This document shows, piece after piece, positions 8,147 to 16,800 of a stretch of 24,526 nucleotides of DNA; position 1 is the first letter of the stretch; every line of letters begins with the position of its first letter. The translations under genes and the position numbers were made by a program. The notes beneath the pieces were generated by a model that searched no databases, had not been told where the DNA came from, and saw only the letters and a program-made list of their open reading frames with translations. Source of the stretch: Flavobacteriaceae bacterium UBA3478 (GTDB taxonomy: Bacteria > Bacteroidota > Bacteroidia > Flavobacteriales > Flavobacteriaceae); NCBI GenBank assembly GCA_002381155.1, contig DFQX01000007.1:752-25277 (forward strand), given 5' to 3'.

Positions 8147-8596
8147 ATGGATTCATCCAGCAATCAAGAAATAGTCAAGCAAGTTTTCACCAAGTTTTTG
8201 GAAGAAAATGGTCACCGGAAGACGCCGGAACGCTACGCTATACTTCATGAGATCTACAATAGCGAGGATCACTTCGACGTAGAGTCGCTCTACTTTAAAA
8301 TGAAACAGAAGAACTATCGCGTTTCAAGAGCAACTCTGTACAATACCATCGAATTATTGTTAGAATGTAAACTGGTTCGAAAGCACCTTTTCGGGACAGG
8401 TCAGGCTCAATACGAGAAATCGTATTTCGACCGTCAGCACGATCATGTGATTTTAACAGATACGGGAGAGGTAATGGAATTTTGTGATCCAAGAATTCAA
8501 TCTATAAAACAAACCATCGAAGAAGTCTTCGATATCAAAATCAATAATCACTCACTGTACTTTTACGGCGAGCGGAAATCATCATCAAAAGAATAA
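8147..8596 (+). CDS. fur: Fur-family metal-responsive transcriptional regulator
   Basis: The 149-residue protein has the Fur outline: a winged helix (RKTPERYAILHEIY, then VSRATLYNTIELLLECKLV as recognition region, about 57-77) and a dimerisation/metal domain from HLFGTGQAQYEK onward. Candidate regulatory metal ligands are His42 (HFDVESLY), Glu90, His98 and His100 (QHDHV), Glu111 and His135. The CxxC structural zinc site common in Fur, PerR and Zur is missing: at that place the sequence reads VILTDTGEVMEF, and the only cysteines are 74 and 113. This form is usual, as far as known, for the Fur homologue beside purA in flavobacteria. Iron sensing is the likeliest role, but a peroxide or zinc role cannot be excluded. 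It lies 43 bases after rel and 10 bases before purA, so it probably shares their transcript. Confidence 0.85.
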   Translation: MDSSSNQEIVKQVFTKFLEENGHRKTPERYAILHEIYNSEDHFDVESLYFKMKQKNYRVSRATLYNTIELLLECKLVRKHLFGTGQAQYEKSYFDRQHDHVILTDTGEVMEFCDPRIQSIKQTIEEVFDIKINNHSLYFYGERKSSSKE

Positions 8597-8606
8597 TCGA
8601 GCAACT

Positions 8607-9881
8607 ATGGTAGATTTATTACTCGGCCTTCAGTGGGGAGACGAGGGAAAAGGAAAGATTGTTGACGTATTAACATCGAATTACGACATCATCGCAAGAT
8701 TTCAAGGAGGGCCAAATGCTGGCCATACTTTAGAATTTGACGGAAACAAGCACGTACTGCATACTATTCCTTCGGGGATCTTCCATGAAAATGCAAAAAA
8801 TGTAGTTGGTAATGGTGTAGTTATCGATCCGGTAATTTTCGCTAAAGAGTTGGAAAAACTGGCTCCTTATGGAATGAATCTAGCCGATAAGCTCCTTATA
8901 TCGAGAAAAGCACATTTAATTCTTCCGACCCATAGACTGCTAGACGCCGCTTCAGAGGCTGCCAAAGGAAGTAAGAAAATTGGATCAACGCTGAAAGGAA
9001 TTGGCCCAACTTACATGGATAAAACAGGCCGTAATGGTATCAGAGTAGGAGACCTAGAATTTTCTGACTGGAAGGTTCGCTATCGTCAACTTGCTGACAA
9101 GCATCTTCAAATGATTGAGAATTACCATGTAGCCCTAGATTTTGATCTAGACTCGCTCGAGATGGAATTCTTTGCGGCGGTTGAAGTACTTACTTCATTA
9201 CCACTAATCGACAGCGAGCAATACTTCGCAGAAGCGCAAAAACAAGGAAAGAAAATCTTAGCAGAAGGTGCCCAAGGATCTCTTTTAGATATCGATTTTG
9301 GTACTTATCCATTTGTCACCTCCTCAAATACAACAGCGGCAGGAGCATGTACTGGTCTAGGTATTGCACCCAATAAAATCGAAAATGTAATCGGTATTTT
9401 CAAGGCCTATGCTACACGTGTAGGTAGCGGTCCATTCCCGACTGAATTATTTGACGCTGATGGTGAAACCCTTGGTCGAGTTGGTAACGAATTTGGAGCG
9501 ACTACAGGAAGACCTAGAAGATGCGGGTGGATCGATTTAGTTGCTTTGAAATACGCCATAACCATTAATGGGGTTACTGAACTTAATATGATGAAAGCCG
9601 ATGTGTTGAGCGGATTTGATCAAATCAAAGTTTGTACCCATTACGAATACAATGGAGAAAAAATCGCACATCTTCCGTTCGATATTGACGCGAAATATGT
9701 CAAGCCCGTTTATGAGACTTTAGAAGGATGGCAAGAGGATTTAACAGGTATAAAAAGTGCTAGTGATCTTCCTAATGCACTAAACAATTACATCGAATAC
9801 CTTGAGAAGCATCTTGAAGTGCCTATTACAGTGGTTTCAGTTGGACCAGATCGAACTCAGACATTATTCAGAAAAGCATGA
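8607..9881 (+). CDS. purA: Adenylosuccinate synthetase
   Basis: The 424-residue protein catalyses GTP-dependent joining of IMP and aspartate to adenylosuccinate, the first committed step of AMP synthesis. Family motifs run in order: QWGDEGKGKIVD (P-loop-like, with catalytic Asp and Lys, residues 9-20), GGPNAGHTL with the catalytic His, KGIGPTYMDK, EGAQGSLLDIDFGTYPFVTSS, GPFPTE, the aspartate/IMP loop TTGRPRRCGW, and the guanine-binding NMMKADVLSGF. The length is normal. The start at ATG 8607 places the first motif as in other members. Its TGA overlaps the start of the next gene by 4 bases (ATGA at 9878-9881), so translation of the two is probably coupled. Confidence 0.97.
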   Translation: MVDLLLGLQWGDEGKGKIVDVLTSNYDIIARFQGGPNAGHTLEFDGNKHVLHTIPSGIFHENAKNVVGNGVVIDPVIFAKELEKLAPYGMNLADKLLISRKAHLILPTHRLLDAASEAAKGSKKIGSTLKGIGPTYMDKTGRNGIRVGDLEFSDWKVRYRQLADKHLQMIENYHVALDFDLDSLEMEFFAAVEVLTSLPLIDSEQYFAEAQKQGKKILAEGAQGSLLDIDFGTYPFVTSSNTTAAGACTGLGIAPNKIENVIGIFKAYATRVGSGPFPTELFDADGETLGRVGNEFGATTGRPRRCGWIDLVALKYAITINGVTELNMMKADVLSGFDQIKVCTHYEYNGEKIAHLPFDIDAKYVKPVYETLEGWQEDLTGIKSASDLPNALNNYIEYLEKHLEVPITVVSVGPDRTQTLFRKA

Positions 9882-11416
9882 AAAAGTTGGTGACACTCGG
9901 CTTAGCGCTTGTTTGTCACTTTGCGGTTGCTCAATCTGAAGAAACTGCAAAAATAGAGGTGCTCTATGGAGGATACTTCTCTAAATCAGAAGATCAATAT
10001 CCAGGGGCTTCCATTTTTGAAAGGGATGAATCAGGACCCGTTCAATTCAGACACAAAGGAGCCTTATTAGACTGCGATATCGCCTACTTATATGCAGATG
10101 AAAATCGCCTCGAAGCTTATGGGAATATCGTATTCAATCAAGGAGATACGCTTATATTAAATTCTAAAGAATTAATATATAGCGGAATAACTAGACTTGC
10201 CGAAGCCAGACAAAAAGTTCGTTTAACGAGCCCGACTTCTACCCTTACCACAGAAACGCTCTATTTTGATCGCAAGAATCAAGAGGCCTACTACCCTTCG
10301 TTCGGTATACTCGTTGATGAAGAAAACACCTTAAAGAGTAATAAAGGAAGGTATCTAATCGAACAATCACTCTACCGTTTTGAGGAGTCGGTCACCTTAG
10401 AAAACGAGAAATTCAACCTTATTTCTGATCGCCTTGACTATCATACCGAAGATGAAGTTGCGGATTTTTTTGGCCCTACTACTATTACTGGTGAAGACTA
10501 CACCTTTTATTTTGAACAAGGAAGTTATGATACCAAAAATGAGAGAGGTTATGGAAAAACGAACACCAAAATCAACTATGATTTAAGAAAACTCTTCGGT
10601 GATTCGATCTATTTCAATCAATTAGAGAATTATGCTGCAGCGAGCGGTCAAGTAAAAGTTTTAGACTCAATTAATGAAAGTCGCTTATCGGCTGAATTCG
10701 CTGAAATATTTAAAGCAAAAGACTCGCTTGTAGCTACAGGGGAGGCAATCATCGCAAAAAGGGTTGAAGGTGATTCTTTATACGTTCACGCCTCTTATCT
10801 GTTTGTAACAGGGCCAGATAAGGCAAGAGATCTTTTTGCTTATCCAAATGCTAGATTTTTCAAGACAGACTTCAGCGGAAAGAGTGACAGTATCGTAGTA
10901 ACCAATGAAAAAGGTATTACCGAACTCATTGGAAATCCCATTATTTGGAGTGGTGAAAGTCAACTTACAGGGAACTACATCTACTTTACAAATACCCCTG
11001 AAACCAATGCCCTTGACTCCTTATATGTTATAGAAGAAGCTTTCATTGCAACCCTTGACACTATCGCTCAAATAGGATATAACCAAGCCAAAGGAGTTAA
11101 TCTACAAGGTAAATTCTTGTCGAACGGATTAGAGAGCGCACTTCTCGACAAAAACGCCGAAGTGATTTATTACTTATATGATGACAAGGGTGCCCTAATC
11201 GGAATCAATCAAACCACTTGTAGTGCCATTCAATTAAATTTTGAAGAAGGCGAAATCAGCAGGATTACCTTTCTTCGAAATCCGAATGGCACCCTTTACC
11301 CCTATGCTGATTTCCCAGAGGATCAAAAGCTACTTGAAGGGTTTCAATGGTTTGGTGAAGAACGAACCCGGGATTTAGAATCTTTTATTGAAAAAATTAA
11401 AGGTTTAAAGAAATGA
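9878..11416 (+). CDS. Exported OstA-like protein (LptA/LptD N-domain type)
   Basis: This 512-residue protein starts with a Sec signal peptide (MKKLVTLGLALVCHFAVAQ). The mature part is made of repeated short strands typical of the OstA/LptA jelly-roll: QFRHKGALLDCDIAYLY, RLEAYGNIVFNQGDTL, LTTETLYFDRKNQEAYY, SLYRFEESVTLENEKF, SDRLDYHTEDEVADFFG, with two or more OstA modules. In the Lpt system such domains form the periplasmic bridge carrying lipopolysaccharide to the outer membrane. It has no LptD beta-barrel domain, so it is more likely a long LptA-like bridge component. It is known in flavobacteria only as OstA-like protein. The gene overlaps purA by 4 bases at its start and the aminotransferase gene by 4 bases at its end (ATGA at 11413-11416). 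Confidence 0.85.
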   Translation: MKKLVTLGLALVCHFAVAQSEETAKIEVLYGGYFSKSEDQYPGASIFERDESGPVQFRHKGALLDCDIAYLYADENRLEAYGNIVFNQGDTLILNSKELIYSGITRLAEARQKVRLTSPTSTLTTETLYFDRKNQEAYYPSFGILVDEENTLKSNKGRYLIEQSLYRFEESVTLENEKFNLISDRLDYHTEDEVADFFGPTTITGEDYTFYFEQGSYDTKNERGYGKTNTKINYDLRKLFGDSIYFNQLENYAAASGQVKVLDSINESRLSAEFAEIFKAKDSLVATGEAIIAKRVEGDSLYVHASYLFVTGPDKARDLFAYPNARFFKTDFSGKSDSIVVTNEKGITELIGNPIIWSGESQLTGNYIYFTNTPETNALDSLYVIEEAFIATLDTIAQIGYNQAKGVNLQGKFLSNGLESALLDKNAEVIYYLYDDKGALIGINQTTCSAIQLNFEEGEISRITFLRNPNGTLYPYADFPEDQKLLEGFQWFGEERTRDLESFIEKIKGLKK

Positions 11417-12600
11417 GTCGTTTAGAACAATTTAAATCTTTATTAGCTCCCACAACCGAACACCCCCTTGGATTAGAGATTAAGAAGGCACGAGGTAGTT
11501 ATCTCTATGATGTTAATGGAAAACGCTACTTAGATTTAGTAGCAGGTGTATCTGCTGTAAGTGTAGGTCATGCTAATTCGAGAGTTAGAAGGGCCGTTAA
11601 TCGACAAATGCGAAAGCATAGTCACGTGATGGTCTACGGAGAATTTATTCAAGAAGTTGTTCTAAGTTATGCAAAGAAATTAACCGATTCTTTAGAACCT
11701 GAATTATCGAATATATACCTGGTAAATTCAGGAACAGAAGCAGTAGAAGGTGCCCTGAAGCTTGCTAAAGCGGTTACAGGGAGAACACAGATTATCGCCG
11801 CTAAGCAAGCTTATCATGGCAATACTTATGGAAGCCTTAGTTTAATGGATTACAAGGAACGTATCAACCCTTTCAGACCTCTATTACCAGGAATAGGCCA
11901 TATCACTTTCAATGAGGATAGAGAATTAGAATCTATTACTTCTGAAACGGCTGCTGTAATTCTAGAAACTATTCAAGGGGGAGCTGGTTTTATTGAACCT
12001 AAAAATGGATACTTAAAAAAGGTCAAAGCTCGCTGTGAGGAGGTGGGAGCCCTTTTGATACTTGATGAAATTCAACCAGGTTTTGGCCGAACAGGAGAAC
12101 TTTTTGCTTATCGACACTATGGAATCACCCCCGACATTTTAGTGATTGGAAAGGGAATGGCAGGTGGTTTACCCATAGGCGCATTCGTTAGTAGCAAGGA
12201 AAATATGAGCTTACTGGGCTATAAACCTCGCCTAGGGCACATTACCACCTTCGGTGGGAATCCTGTAATCGCGGCTGCAGCACTTGCTACATTAGAAGAA
12301 ATCGAAAACAAAAAATATCAAAGCAAAGCCATACAGCATGAAGCTCTAATTAGAGCATCTTTAAAGCATCCGTTTATTAAAGAAATTCGTGGTAAAGGCC
12401 TAATGTTGGCCCTTATTCTCAAAGATCCTGAAATCGCCAATCACTTAGTCATCGAGGGAATGAAGGAAGGGGTTATTCTTTTTTGGCTCTTATATGAAAA
12501 AAGAGCGGTTCGCATCACCCCACCATTGAGTATATCAGAGAAGGAATTGAAAAAAGGTTGTGCTACCATCTTATCGGTACTTGATCGTTACGCTTGTTAA
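11413..12600 (+). CDS. Class III PLP-dependent aminotransferase (acetylornithine-type)
   Basis: The 395-residue protein has the subgroup III (omega-amino acid) aminotransferase pattern. NSGTEAVEGALKLA binds the cofactor phosphate, LLILDEIQPGFGRTG carries the pyridine-binding Asp218, and IGKGMAGGLPIGAF carries the Schiff-base Lys247, followed by TTFGGNPVIAAAALA. The length and motifs resemble acetylornithine and ornithine aminotransferases, but no arginine-synthesis genes lie nearby, so the substrate is open; 4-aminobutyrate, ornithine and acetylornithine are all possible. It is cytoplasmic and the last gene of the purA/OstA-like transcript, with its ATG within the stop of the upstream gene. 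It ends in a run of aromatic and basic residues (VLDRYAC). No clear terminator follows; an 80-base gap separates it from the TPR gene. Confidence 0.9.
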   Translation: MSRLEQFKSLLAPTTEHPLGLEIKKARGSYLYDVNGKRYLDLVAGVSAVSVGHANSRVRRAVNRQMRKHSHVMVYGEFIQEVVLSYAKKLTDSLEPELSNIYLVNSGTEAVEGALKLAKAVTGRTQIIAAKQAYHGNTYGSLSLMDYKERINPFRPLLPGIGHITFNEDRELESITSETAAVILETIQGGAGFIEPKNGYLKKVKARCEEVGALLILDEIQPGFGRTGELFAYRHYGITPDILVIGKGMAGGLPIGAFVSSKENMSLLGYKPRLGHITTFGGNPVIAAAALATLEEIENKKYQSKAIQHEALIRASLKHPFIKEIRGKGLMLALILKDPEIANHLVIEGMKEGVILFWLLYEKRAVRITPPLSISEKELKKGCATILSVLDRYAC

Positions 12601-12680
12601 CTAAAGTGTTGATAATTCAATTGGTTTTCTGACCCCACCCCCATGTGGTATAGGTAAATTTAAAATACCAATAAGCTATT

Positions 12681-14081
12681 ATGGGCAACCCTAACGAACA
12701 TCCTGAACAAGCCATAAGAAAGTTCGAATCTATGCTTCAAACGGATGACGTTTATTTCTTTGATTCTGAAGACTTTGAAGAAATCATCCATCACTATTTA
12801 GGAGAAGGGAAGACCCTCCTAGCAAAGCGTGCTTTAGAGATGGGGAAGGCGCAGCACCCACAGGCGATTGAGCTCAAATTTTTAGAGATAGAGATACTCG
12901 TCTCCGAGGATAAATTAGATCAAGCAAGAATGCTCATCGAAGAAATAGAAATCTTCGACCCTATGAATGAAGAATTGTTCATTCAAAAAGCAAATATCTT
13001 ATCGAAAAGCGACGATCACCAAGGAGCTATAGCTATTCTAAACAAAGCTCTCGAGTTCTGCCCAGAGTCATTTGATGTACATTCTTTGTTAGGCCTAGAA
13101 TACCTTTACTTAGATGCTTTTGAAGAAGCCATTCCGCACTTTGCAACCTGCTTAACTTTGGATTCAACCGATTACGCATCGATGTATAATCTCGTTTACT
13201 GTTATGAATTCACTGAAGGTTATGAGGAGGCGATCAGTTACTTGAACAATTATTTGGAGCAAAATCCTTACAGCGAAGTTGCTTGGCATCAATTAGGCAA
13301 AATGTATGTCGCTTTGGAGAAATTTCAAGAAGCTTTAGCCGCTTTTGACTTTGCGATAATATCCGATGATCGATTTAGTGGGGCTTATTACGAAAAGGGC
13401 TATGTTCTTGAAAAGCTTGGAAGATGTAATGAGGCTATTGAAAATTATGAGTTCTGTTTTGAATGGGATGCTCCTACCCCGCAAGCCTACTTAAGAATTG
13501 GATATTGTCATCAAAAATTAGGTAATCACTCACTGGCAGAACAATACTTTTATAAGACTGTACATTTAGATCCCTTGTTGGATAAAGGATGGCTAGCCCT
13601 CACTAAGCACTATTTTGTTAGTGGAGACCTTCTAAAAGCGCAAGAACACATCAACAAAGCGCTTAATATCGATGGCGAAAATGCCCTTTATTGGAGAAGA
13701 GCAGCGCACATCTATCACAGTTTAGGAGAAATCGAGAAAGCTGATTATGCTTTTGAACAGAGCATCGAATTAGGCAACTTCGAATTCAACAGTTACCTTA
13801 AATGGATCAGCATTCAACTCGAGCAAAAAGATTATTCAAGAGCCATTGAATGTCTTTTAGAGGCCTTAGAACATCATCCTGAAGAAGCAGCGCTTCTGTT
13901 TATTAAGTCAGGTATACATGCACTCTTAGATGAAAGAGATGAAGCACAAAACACACTGTGTCAAGCGATGCGTTTAGATTCATCCGCTGCTGATTATTTT
14001 TATTTCTACTTTGAAGAAATGAGTGAACTCGATTGGCTGAAGTCCTATTTAGAAAAGAAGAAGCCTTCAGGGACTGCTTAA
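12681..14081 (+). CDS. Tetratricopeptide repeat protein
   Basis: The 466-residue protein consists of tandem 34-residue helix-turn-helix repeats across nearly its whole length, for example DHQGAIAILNKALEFCPES, AFEEAIPHFATCLTLDST, GYEEAISYLNNYLEQNPYS, KFQEALAAFDFAIISDDR and DYSRAIECLLEALEHHPEE. I estimate ten or more repeats. There is no signal peptide or membrane segment, so it should be a cytoplasmic protein-protein interaction scaffold. It is strongly acidic and rich in Glu, Leu and Ala, as usual for soluble TPR proteins. It stands directly upstream of the two DUF368 genes (28-base gap). This order is, to my recollection, common in flavobacteria and suggests a shared transcript, but no functional link is shown. 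The 80-base gap upstream holds TAAATTTA at 12655-12662 as a weak -7 candidate without a matching -33 element. Confidence 0.85.
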   Translation: MGNPNEHPEQAIRKFESMLQTDDVYFFDSEDFEEIIHHYLGEGKTLLAKRALEMGKAQHPQAIELKFLEIEILVSEDKLDQARMLIEEIEIFDPMNEELFIQKANILSKSDDHQGAIAILNKALEFCPESFDVHSLLGLEYLYLDAFEEAIPHFATCLTLDSTDYASMYNLVYCYEFTEGYEEAISYLNNYLEQNPYSEVAWHQLGKMYVALEKFQEALAAFDFAIISDDRFSGAYYEKGYVLEKLGRCNEAIENYEFCFEWDAPTPQAYLRIGYCHQKLGNHSLAEQYFYKTVHLDPLLDKGWLALTKHYFVSGDLLKAQEHINKALNIDGENALYWRRAAHIYHSLGEIEKADYAFEQSIELGNFEFNSYLKWISIQLEQKDYSRAIECLLEALEHHPEEAALLFIKSGIHALLDERDEAQNTLCQAMRLDSSAADYFYFYFEEMSELDWLKSYLEKKKPSGTA

Positions 14082-14109
14082 AGTACCTTAGTTCACAAAG
14101 CCTAAGCTT

Positions 14110-14991
14110 ATGAATCTTAAAAAATCACTTGCACTCTTTTTGAAAGGTATGGCTATGGGTGCTGCCGATGTAGTACCTGGAGTATCAGGTGGTACAATAG
14201 CTCTTATTAGTGGTATCTATCCCAAACTTCTAGACGCCATTAGTAATATTAAACCTAGTCTACTCAGCGAACTATCCAATAAAGGATTCGCCTTTGTTGC
14301 CGAAAAAATTCATTTAAAATTTCTAATTACCCTATTTGCAGGGATTTTCGCAAGTGTATTAACCTTAGCAAAGGGAATTAGCTACTTATTAGAATTTCAT
14401 CCTATCTTAATTTGGAGCTTCTTTCTTGGTCTAATTCTAGGTGGTATTTTGCTGATGGTGAAACAGATAAAGGGTAAACGAAGTTTAGTCATTATTGCTG
14501 GTTTATTAGGTGTGTTATTAGCCGCAGGTGTTGGTTTTTTACCTGTAGGAGAAGATACTTCAACCCTTCCATACCTCTTTCTTTCAGGTGCACTAGCAAT
14601 TTGCGCGATGATCTTACCAGGTATCTCTGGATCGTTCATACTAGTGATACTAGGGAGTTATGAGCCTATCCTTCAAGCCGTTCATCAAAGAGATCTTAAG
14701 ACCATTGCAGTGGTCGGAGCTGGTGCGATTATTGGATTACTTTCGTTCGCCCGAATTTTAAAATGGTTCTTTCATAGGTACCCTAACACAACTTTAGCAT
14801 TAATGACCGGTTTTATAGCAGGGTCTATCCCTGAGGTATGGCCATGGAAAGATGCTGTTAGTGGCAATCTATATCTTCCCAGTTTAGGTTTAGATAGTGA
14901 CCAACTACTACTTGCGATCTTACTATCGCATTTAGGTCTATTCTTGATCATAGGATTAGAAAAGGCTTCAAAGTTGGAGAACACAAACTAG
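14110..14991 (+). CDS. DUF368 membrane protein, polyprenyl-phosphate translocase family (paralogue 1)
   Basis: This 293-residue multi-pass membrane protein has the DUF368 signature GAADVVPGVSGG at residues 17-28 and a second related motif ILPGISGSF near 168-177. The two PGxSG motifs reflect internal duplication, as seen in inverted-repeat transporters. A third conserved patch, GSIPEVWPWK, is near the C-terminus. About eight hydrophobic segments are visible. Members of DUF368 (named PopT) were recently shown in other bacteria to return undecaprenyl phosphate across the membrane for reuse in peptidoglycan and surface-polymer synthesis. The same role is inferred here. The ATG at 14110 gives a basic N-terminus (MNLKKSLALFLKGM) just before the first motif. 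The second paralogue starts 19 bases after the stop. Confidence 0.88.
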   Translation: MNLKKSLALFLKGMAMGAADVVPGVSGGTIALISGIYPKLLDAISNIKPSLLSELSNKGFAFVAEKIHLKFLITLFAGIFASVLTLAKGISYLLEFHPILIWSFFLGLILGGILLMVKQIKGKRSLVIIAGLLGVLLAAGVGFLPVGEDTSTLPYLFLSGALAICAMILPGISGSFILVILGSYEPILQAVHQRDLKTIAVVGAGAIIGLLSFARILKWFFHRYPNTTLALMTGFIAGSIPEVWPWKDAVSGNLYLPSLGLDSDQLLLAILLSHLGLFLIIGLEKASKLENTN

Positions 14992-15010
14992 ATTGTAAAA
15001 CCATACTGCT

Positions 15011-16024
15011 TTGAAGAAAAAACGTTCCTTATTTGATCTTATTGCATTGGTCTTCAAAGGAATGCTAATGGGTGCTGCTAACAAAGTGCCTGGGGTTTCA
15101 GGAGGAATTATCGCTTATGTAGGTGGGTTTTACGAAGAATTTATCTACTCCCTGAAGCAATTTAATGGAAAGGCGGCTTCCCTAATATTCAAAGGAGATC
15201 TGAAAAATTTCTTTCGACACGTCAATGGTAAGTTCCTTAGTTTACTTATACTGGGAATGTTAATCAGTTATTTCAGCGTTGCGCAGGCGCTAGATTACTT
15301 GATTACTCATTACGAAATATGGGTTTGGTCTTGTTTTTTCGGTATGATCTTAGGGTCTGTACATTTTATTGCAAAACAGTTTGATAAATGGTCAACCGAG
15401 ATTCTTTGGGGAATAGGATCGGGTGGAATCATAGGTATTATGCTAGCCTTTATCCCTCCAATCGCACCCAATGACCATTTACTCTTTGTATTCGTGTGCG
15501 GTATGATTAGCGTTACTGGAATGACCCTACCCGGGCTTTCTGGATCATTTCTTCTTATCCTACTAGGAAACTACGTGTTATTATTGGTCGATTCAGTGAA
15601 TGCGCTATATCTAAGTTTTGGTTATCTGATCAAAGGAAATTTTCAATTGATGCAAGAACCTGAAAACATTAGACTTCTTAAGGTGTTAGCCGTATTTACA
15701 CTTGGCTCCATTACCGGTTTAGTGTCCCTTTCTCATTTGCTCGTTTATGTTTTGAAGAAATTTAGAAAATTAACTACTTCAATTATTCTAGGATTTATAA
15801 TTGGTTCAATACCGGTGGTTTGGCCATGGAAAAAGGCTATTTATAAACTTTCTGAGACTGGACAGTACCTCGTGGATAGTAATGGTCACAAAATTGTGAG
15901 TAATTATTCTAGATATTGGCCGGATTGGTCAACTTCAGAATCAATACTTGCCATGGTATTTATGGTGACCGGATTTCTTATTGTATATTCCATCGAATAT
16001 TATGGAAGGTACAGAAATACTTAA
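15011..16024 (+). CDS. DUF368 membrane protein, polyprenyl-phosphate translocase family (paralogue 2, TTG start)
   Basis: This 337-residue multi-pass membrane protein is the second of a tandem DUF368 pair. The signature reads GAANKVPGVSGG, with Asn-Lys where paralogue 1 has Asp-Val; the second motif is TLPGLSGSF, and GSIPVVWPWKK closes the core. It is longer than paralogue 1 because of an extended loop of about 35 residues after WPWKK (about 276-310) and a longer middle region. The start is TTG at 15011: an in-frame TAA lies at 14996, no ATG or GTG lies between, and the first downstream ATG (15062) would cut off the basic leader and first helix that align with paralogue 1. The gene overlaps aroE by 23 bases. 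The sequence differences suggest a different lipid or direction preference, or a conditional backup. Confidence 0.86.
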   Translation: MKKKRSLFDLIALVFKGMLMGAANKVPGVSGGIIAYVGGFYEEFIYSLKQFNGKAASLIFKGDLKNFFRHVNGKFLSLLILGMLISYFSVAQALDYLITHYEIWVWSCFFGMILGSVHFIAKQFDKWSTEILWGIGSGGIIGIMLAFIPPIAPNDHLLFVFVCGMISVTGMTLPGLSGSFLLILLGNYVLLLVDSVNALYLSFGYLIKGNFQLMQEPENIRLLKVLAVFTLGSITGLVSLSHLLVYVLKKFRKLTTSIILGFIIGSIPVVWPWKKAIYKLSETGQYLVDSNGHKIVSNYSRYWPDWSTSESILAMVFMVTGFLIVYSIEYYGRYRNT

Positions 16025-16751
16025 TTTTGGACTGATCGGGAGAAATATTGAGTACTCCTTTTCTAGGGCTTTTTTTAAAGAAAAGTTTGAGCACTTAAAC
16101 CTCCCTCATCACTATCAAAACTTTGATCTTCAAAGTCTTGAAGAGCTAGATAAAGTTTGGAAAACCAAGAATCTCAAAGGATGTAATGTCACCATACCCT
16201 ATAAACAAGAGATTATTGCACATCTCGATTTATTAAGCCCTGAAGCAGCTGAAATTGGGGCTGTAAATTGTATCCATATCGAGAATAATAAACGAGTAGG
16301 ATACAATACGGACGCCTATGGTTTCTCAACCTCATTCAAACCCTTACTTAGTGCAGAAGATCAAAATGCAATTGTTCTGGGAGCAAATGGAGGCGCTGCA
16401 AAAGCAGTGATTTACGCGTTAGAATCAATGAAAATCAGAGTCACCAAAATAGGAAGACAATCAAATGGTGAAATTGATTTCACCTATGATGAATTAGATG
16501 AAGAACTAATTGAAGGTCACCAAATCATTATCAATTGTACGCCTCTTGGAACCCATCCCAATGTAGATCAAAAGCCAAACATTCCATACCATCACCTAAA
16601 TTCTAAGCACTACCTCTTTGATTTAGTTTATCGACCAGAAAAAACAGCTTTTCTCAAAGAAGGTGAAGCTCGCGGTAGTAGAATTTGTAATGGAGCAATG
16701 ATGTTAAAATGGCAAGCCGAAAAATCATGGGAAATATGGAATTCCCTTTGA
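16002..16751 (+). CDS. aroE: Shikimate dehydrogenase
   Basis: The 249-residue enzyme reduces 3-dehydroshikimate to shikimate with NADPH in aromatic amino acid synthesis. From ATG 16002 the motifs are: EYSFSRAFF (17-25; Ser19 and Ser21 match the shikimate-binding serines), NVTIPYK with catalytic Lys68, GAVNC with Asn89, NTDAYGF with catalytic Asp104, the nucleotide-binding loop LGANGGAAKAV, NCTPLGTHP, DLVYRPEKT, and the closing NGAMMLKWQAEKSWEIW. The usual NADP loop GAGG is GANGG here. An in-frame ATG at 15981 would add seven residues that do not resemble the family, so 16002 is preferred. The start lies 23 bases inside the end of the DUF368 gene, which points to translational coupling. A DUF349 gene with its own promoter follows. 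Confidence 0.93.
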   Translation: MEGTEILNFGLIGRNIEYSFSRAFFKEKFEHLNLPHHYQNFDLQSLEELDKVWKTKNLKGCNVTIPYKQEIIAHLDLLSPEAAEIGAVNCIHIENNKRVGYNTDAYGFSTSFKPLLSAEDQNAIVLGANGGAAKAVIYALESMKIRVTKIGRQSNGEIDFTYDELDEELIEGHQIIINCTPLGTHPNVDQKPNIPYHHLNSKHYLFDLVYRPEKTAFLKEGEARGSRICNGAMMLKWQAEKSWEIWNSL

Positions 16752-16776
16752 GTGCATAAGCATTTGTTTAACTTTG
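16747..16776 (+). promoter_or_regulatory. Promoter of the DUF349 gene
   Basis: TTTG at 16747-16750, an 18-base spacer and a perfect TAACTTTG at 16769-16776 match the Bacteroidota consensus TTTG-N17-23-TAnnTTTG. Transcription from about 16782 leaves a leader of about 20 bases before ATG 16801 and excludes the in-frame TTG at 16774 as start. The -33 element overlaps the aroE stop. Confidence 0.65.
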
Positions 16777-16800
16777 CTTAAGAACCTAAGAGAAACGGGT

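Noticed and set aside
12635..12648. Short inverted repeat CCAC/GTGG in the gap after the aminotransferase gene
   Set aside because: Only 4 bp of stem and no T run on either side, so it is not a convincing terminator or operator.
14084..14091. TACCTTAG before the first DUF368 gene as a -7 promoter element
   Set aside because: One mismatch to TAnnTTTG and no TTG at the proper distance upstream; read-through from the TPR gene is at least as likely.
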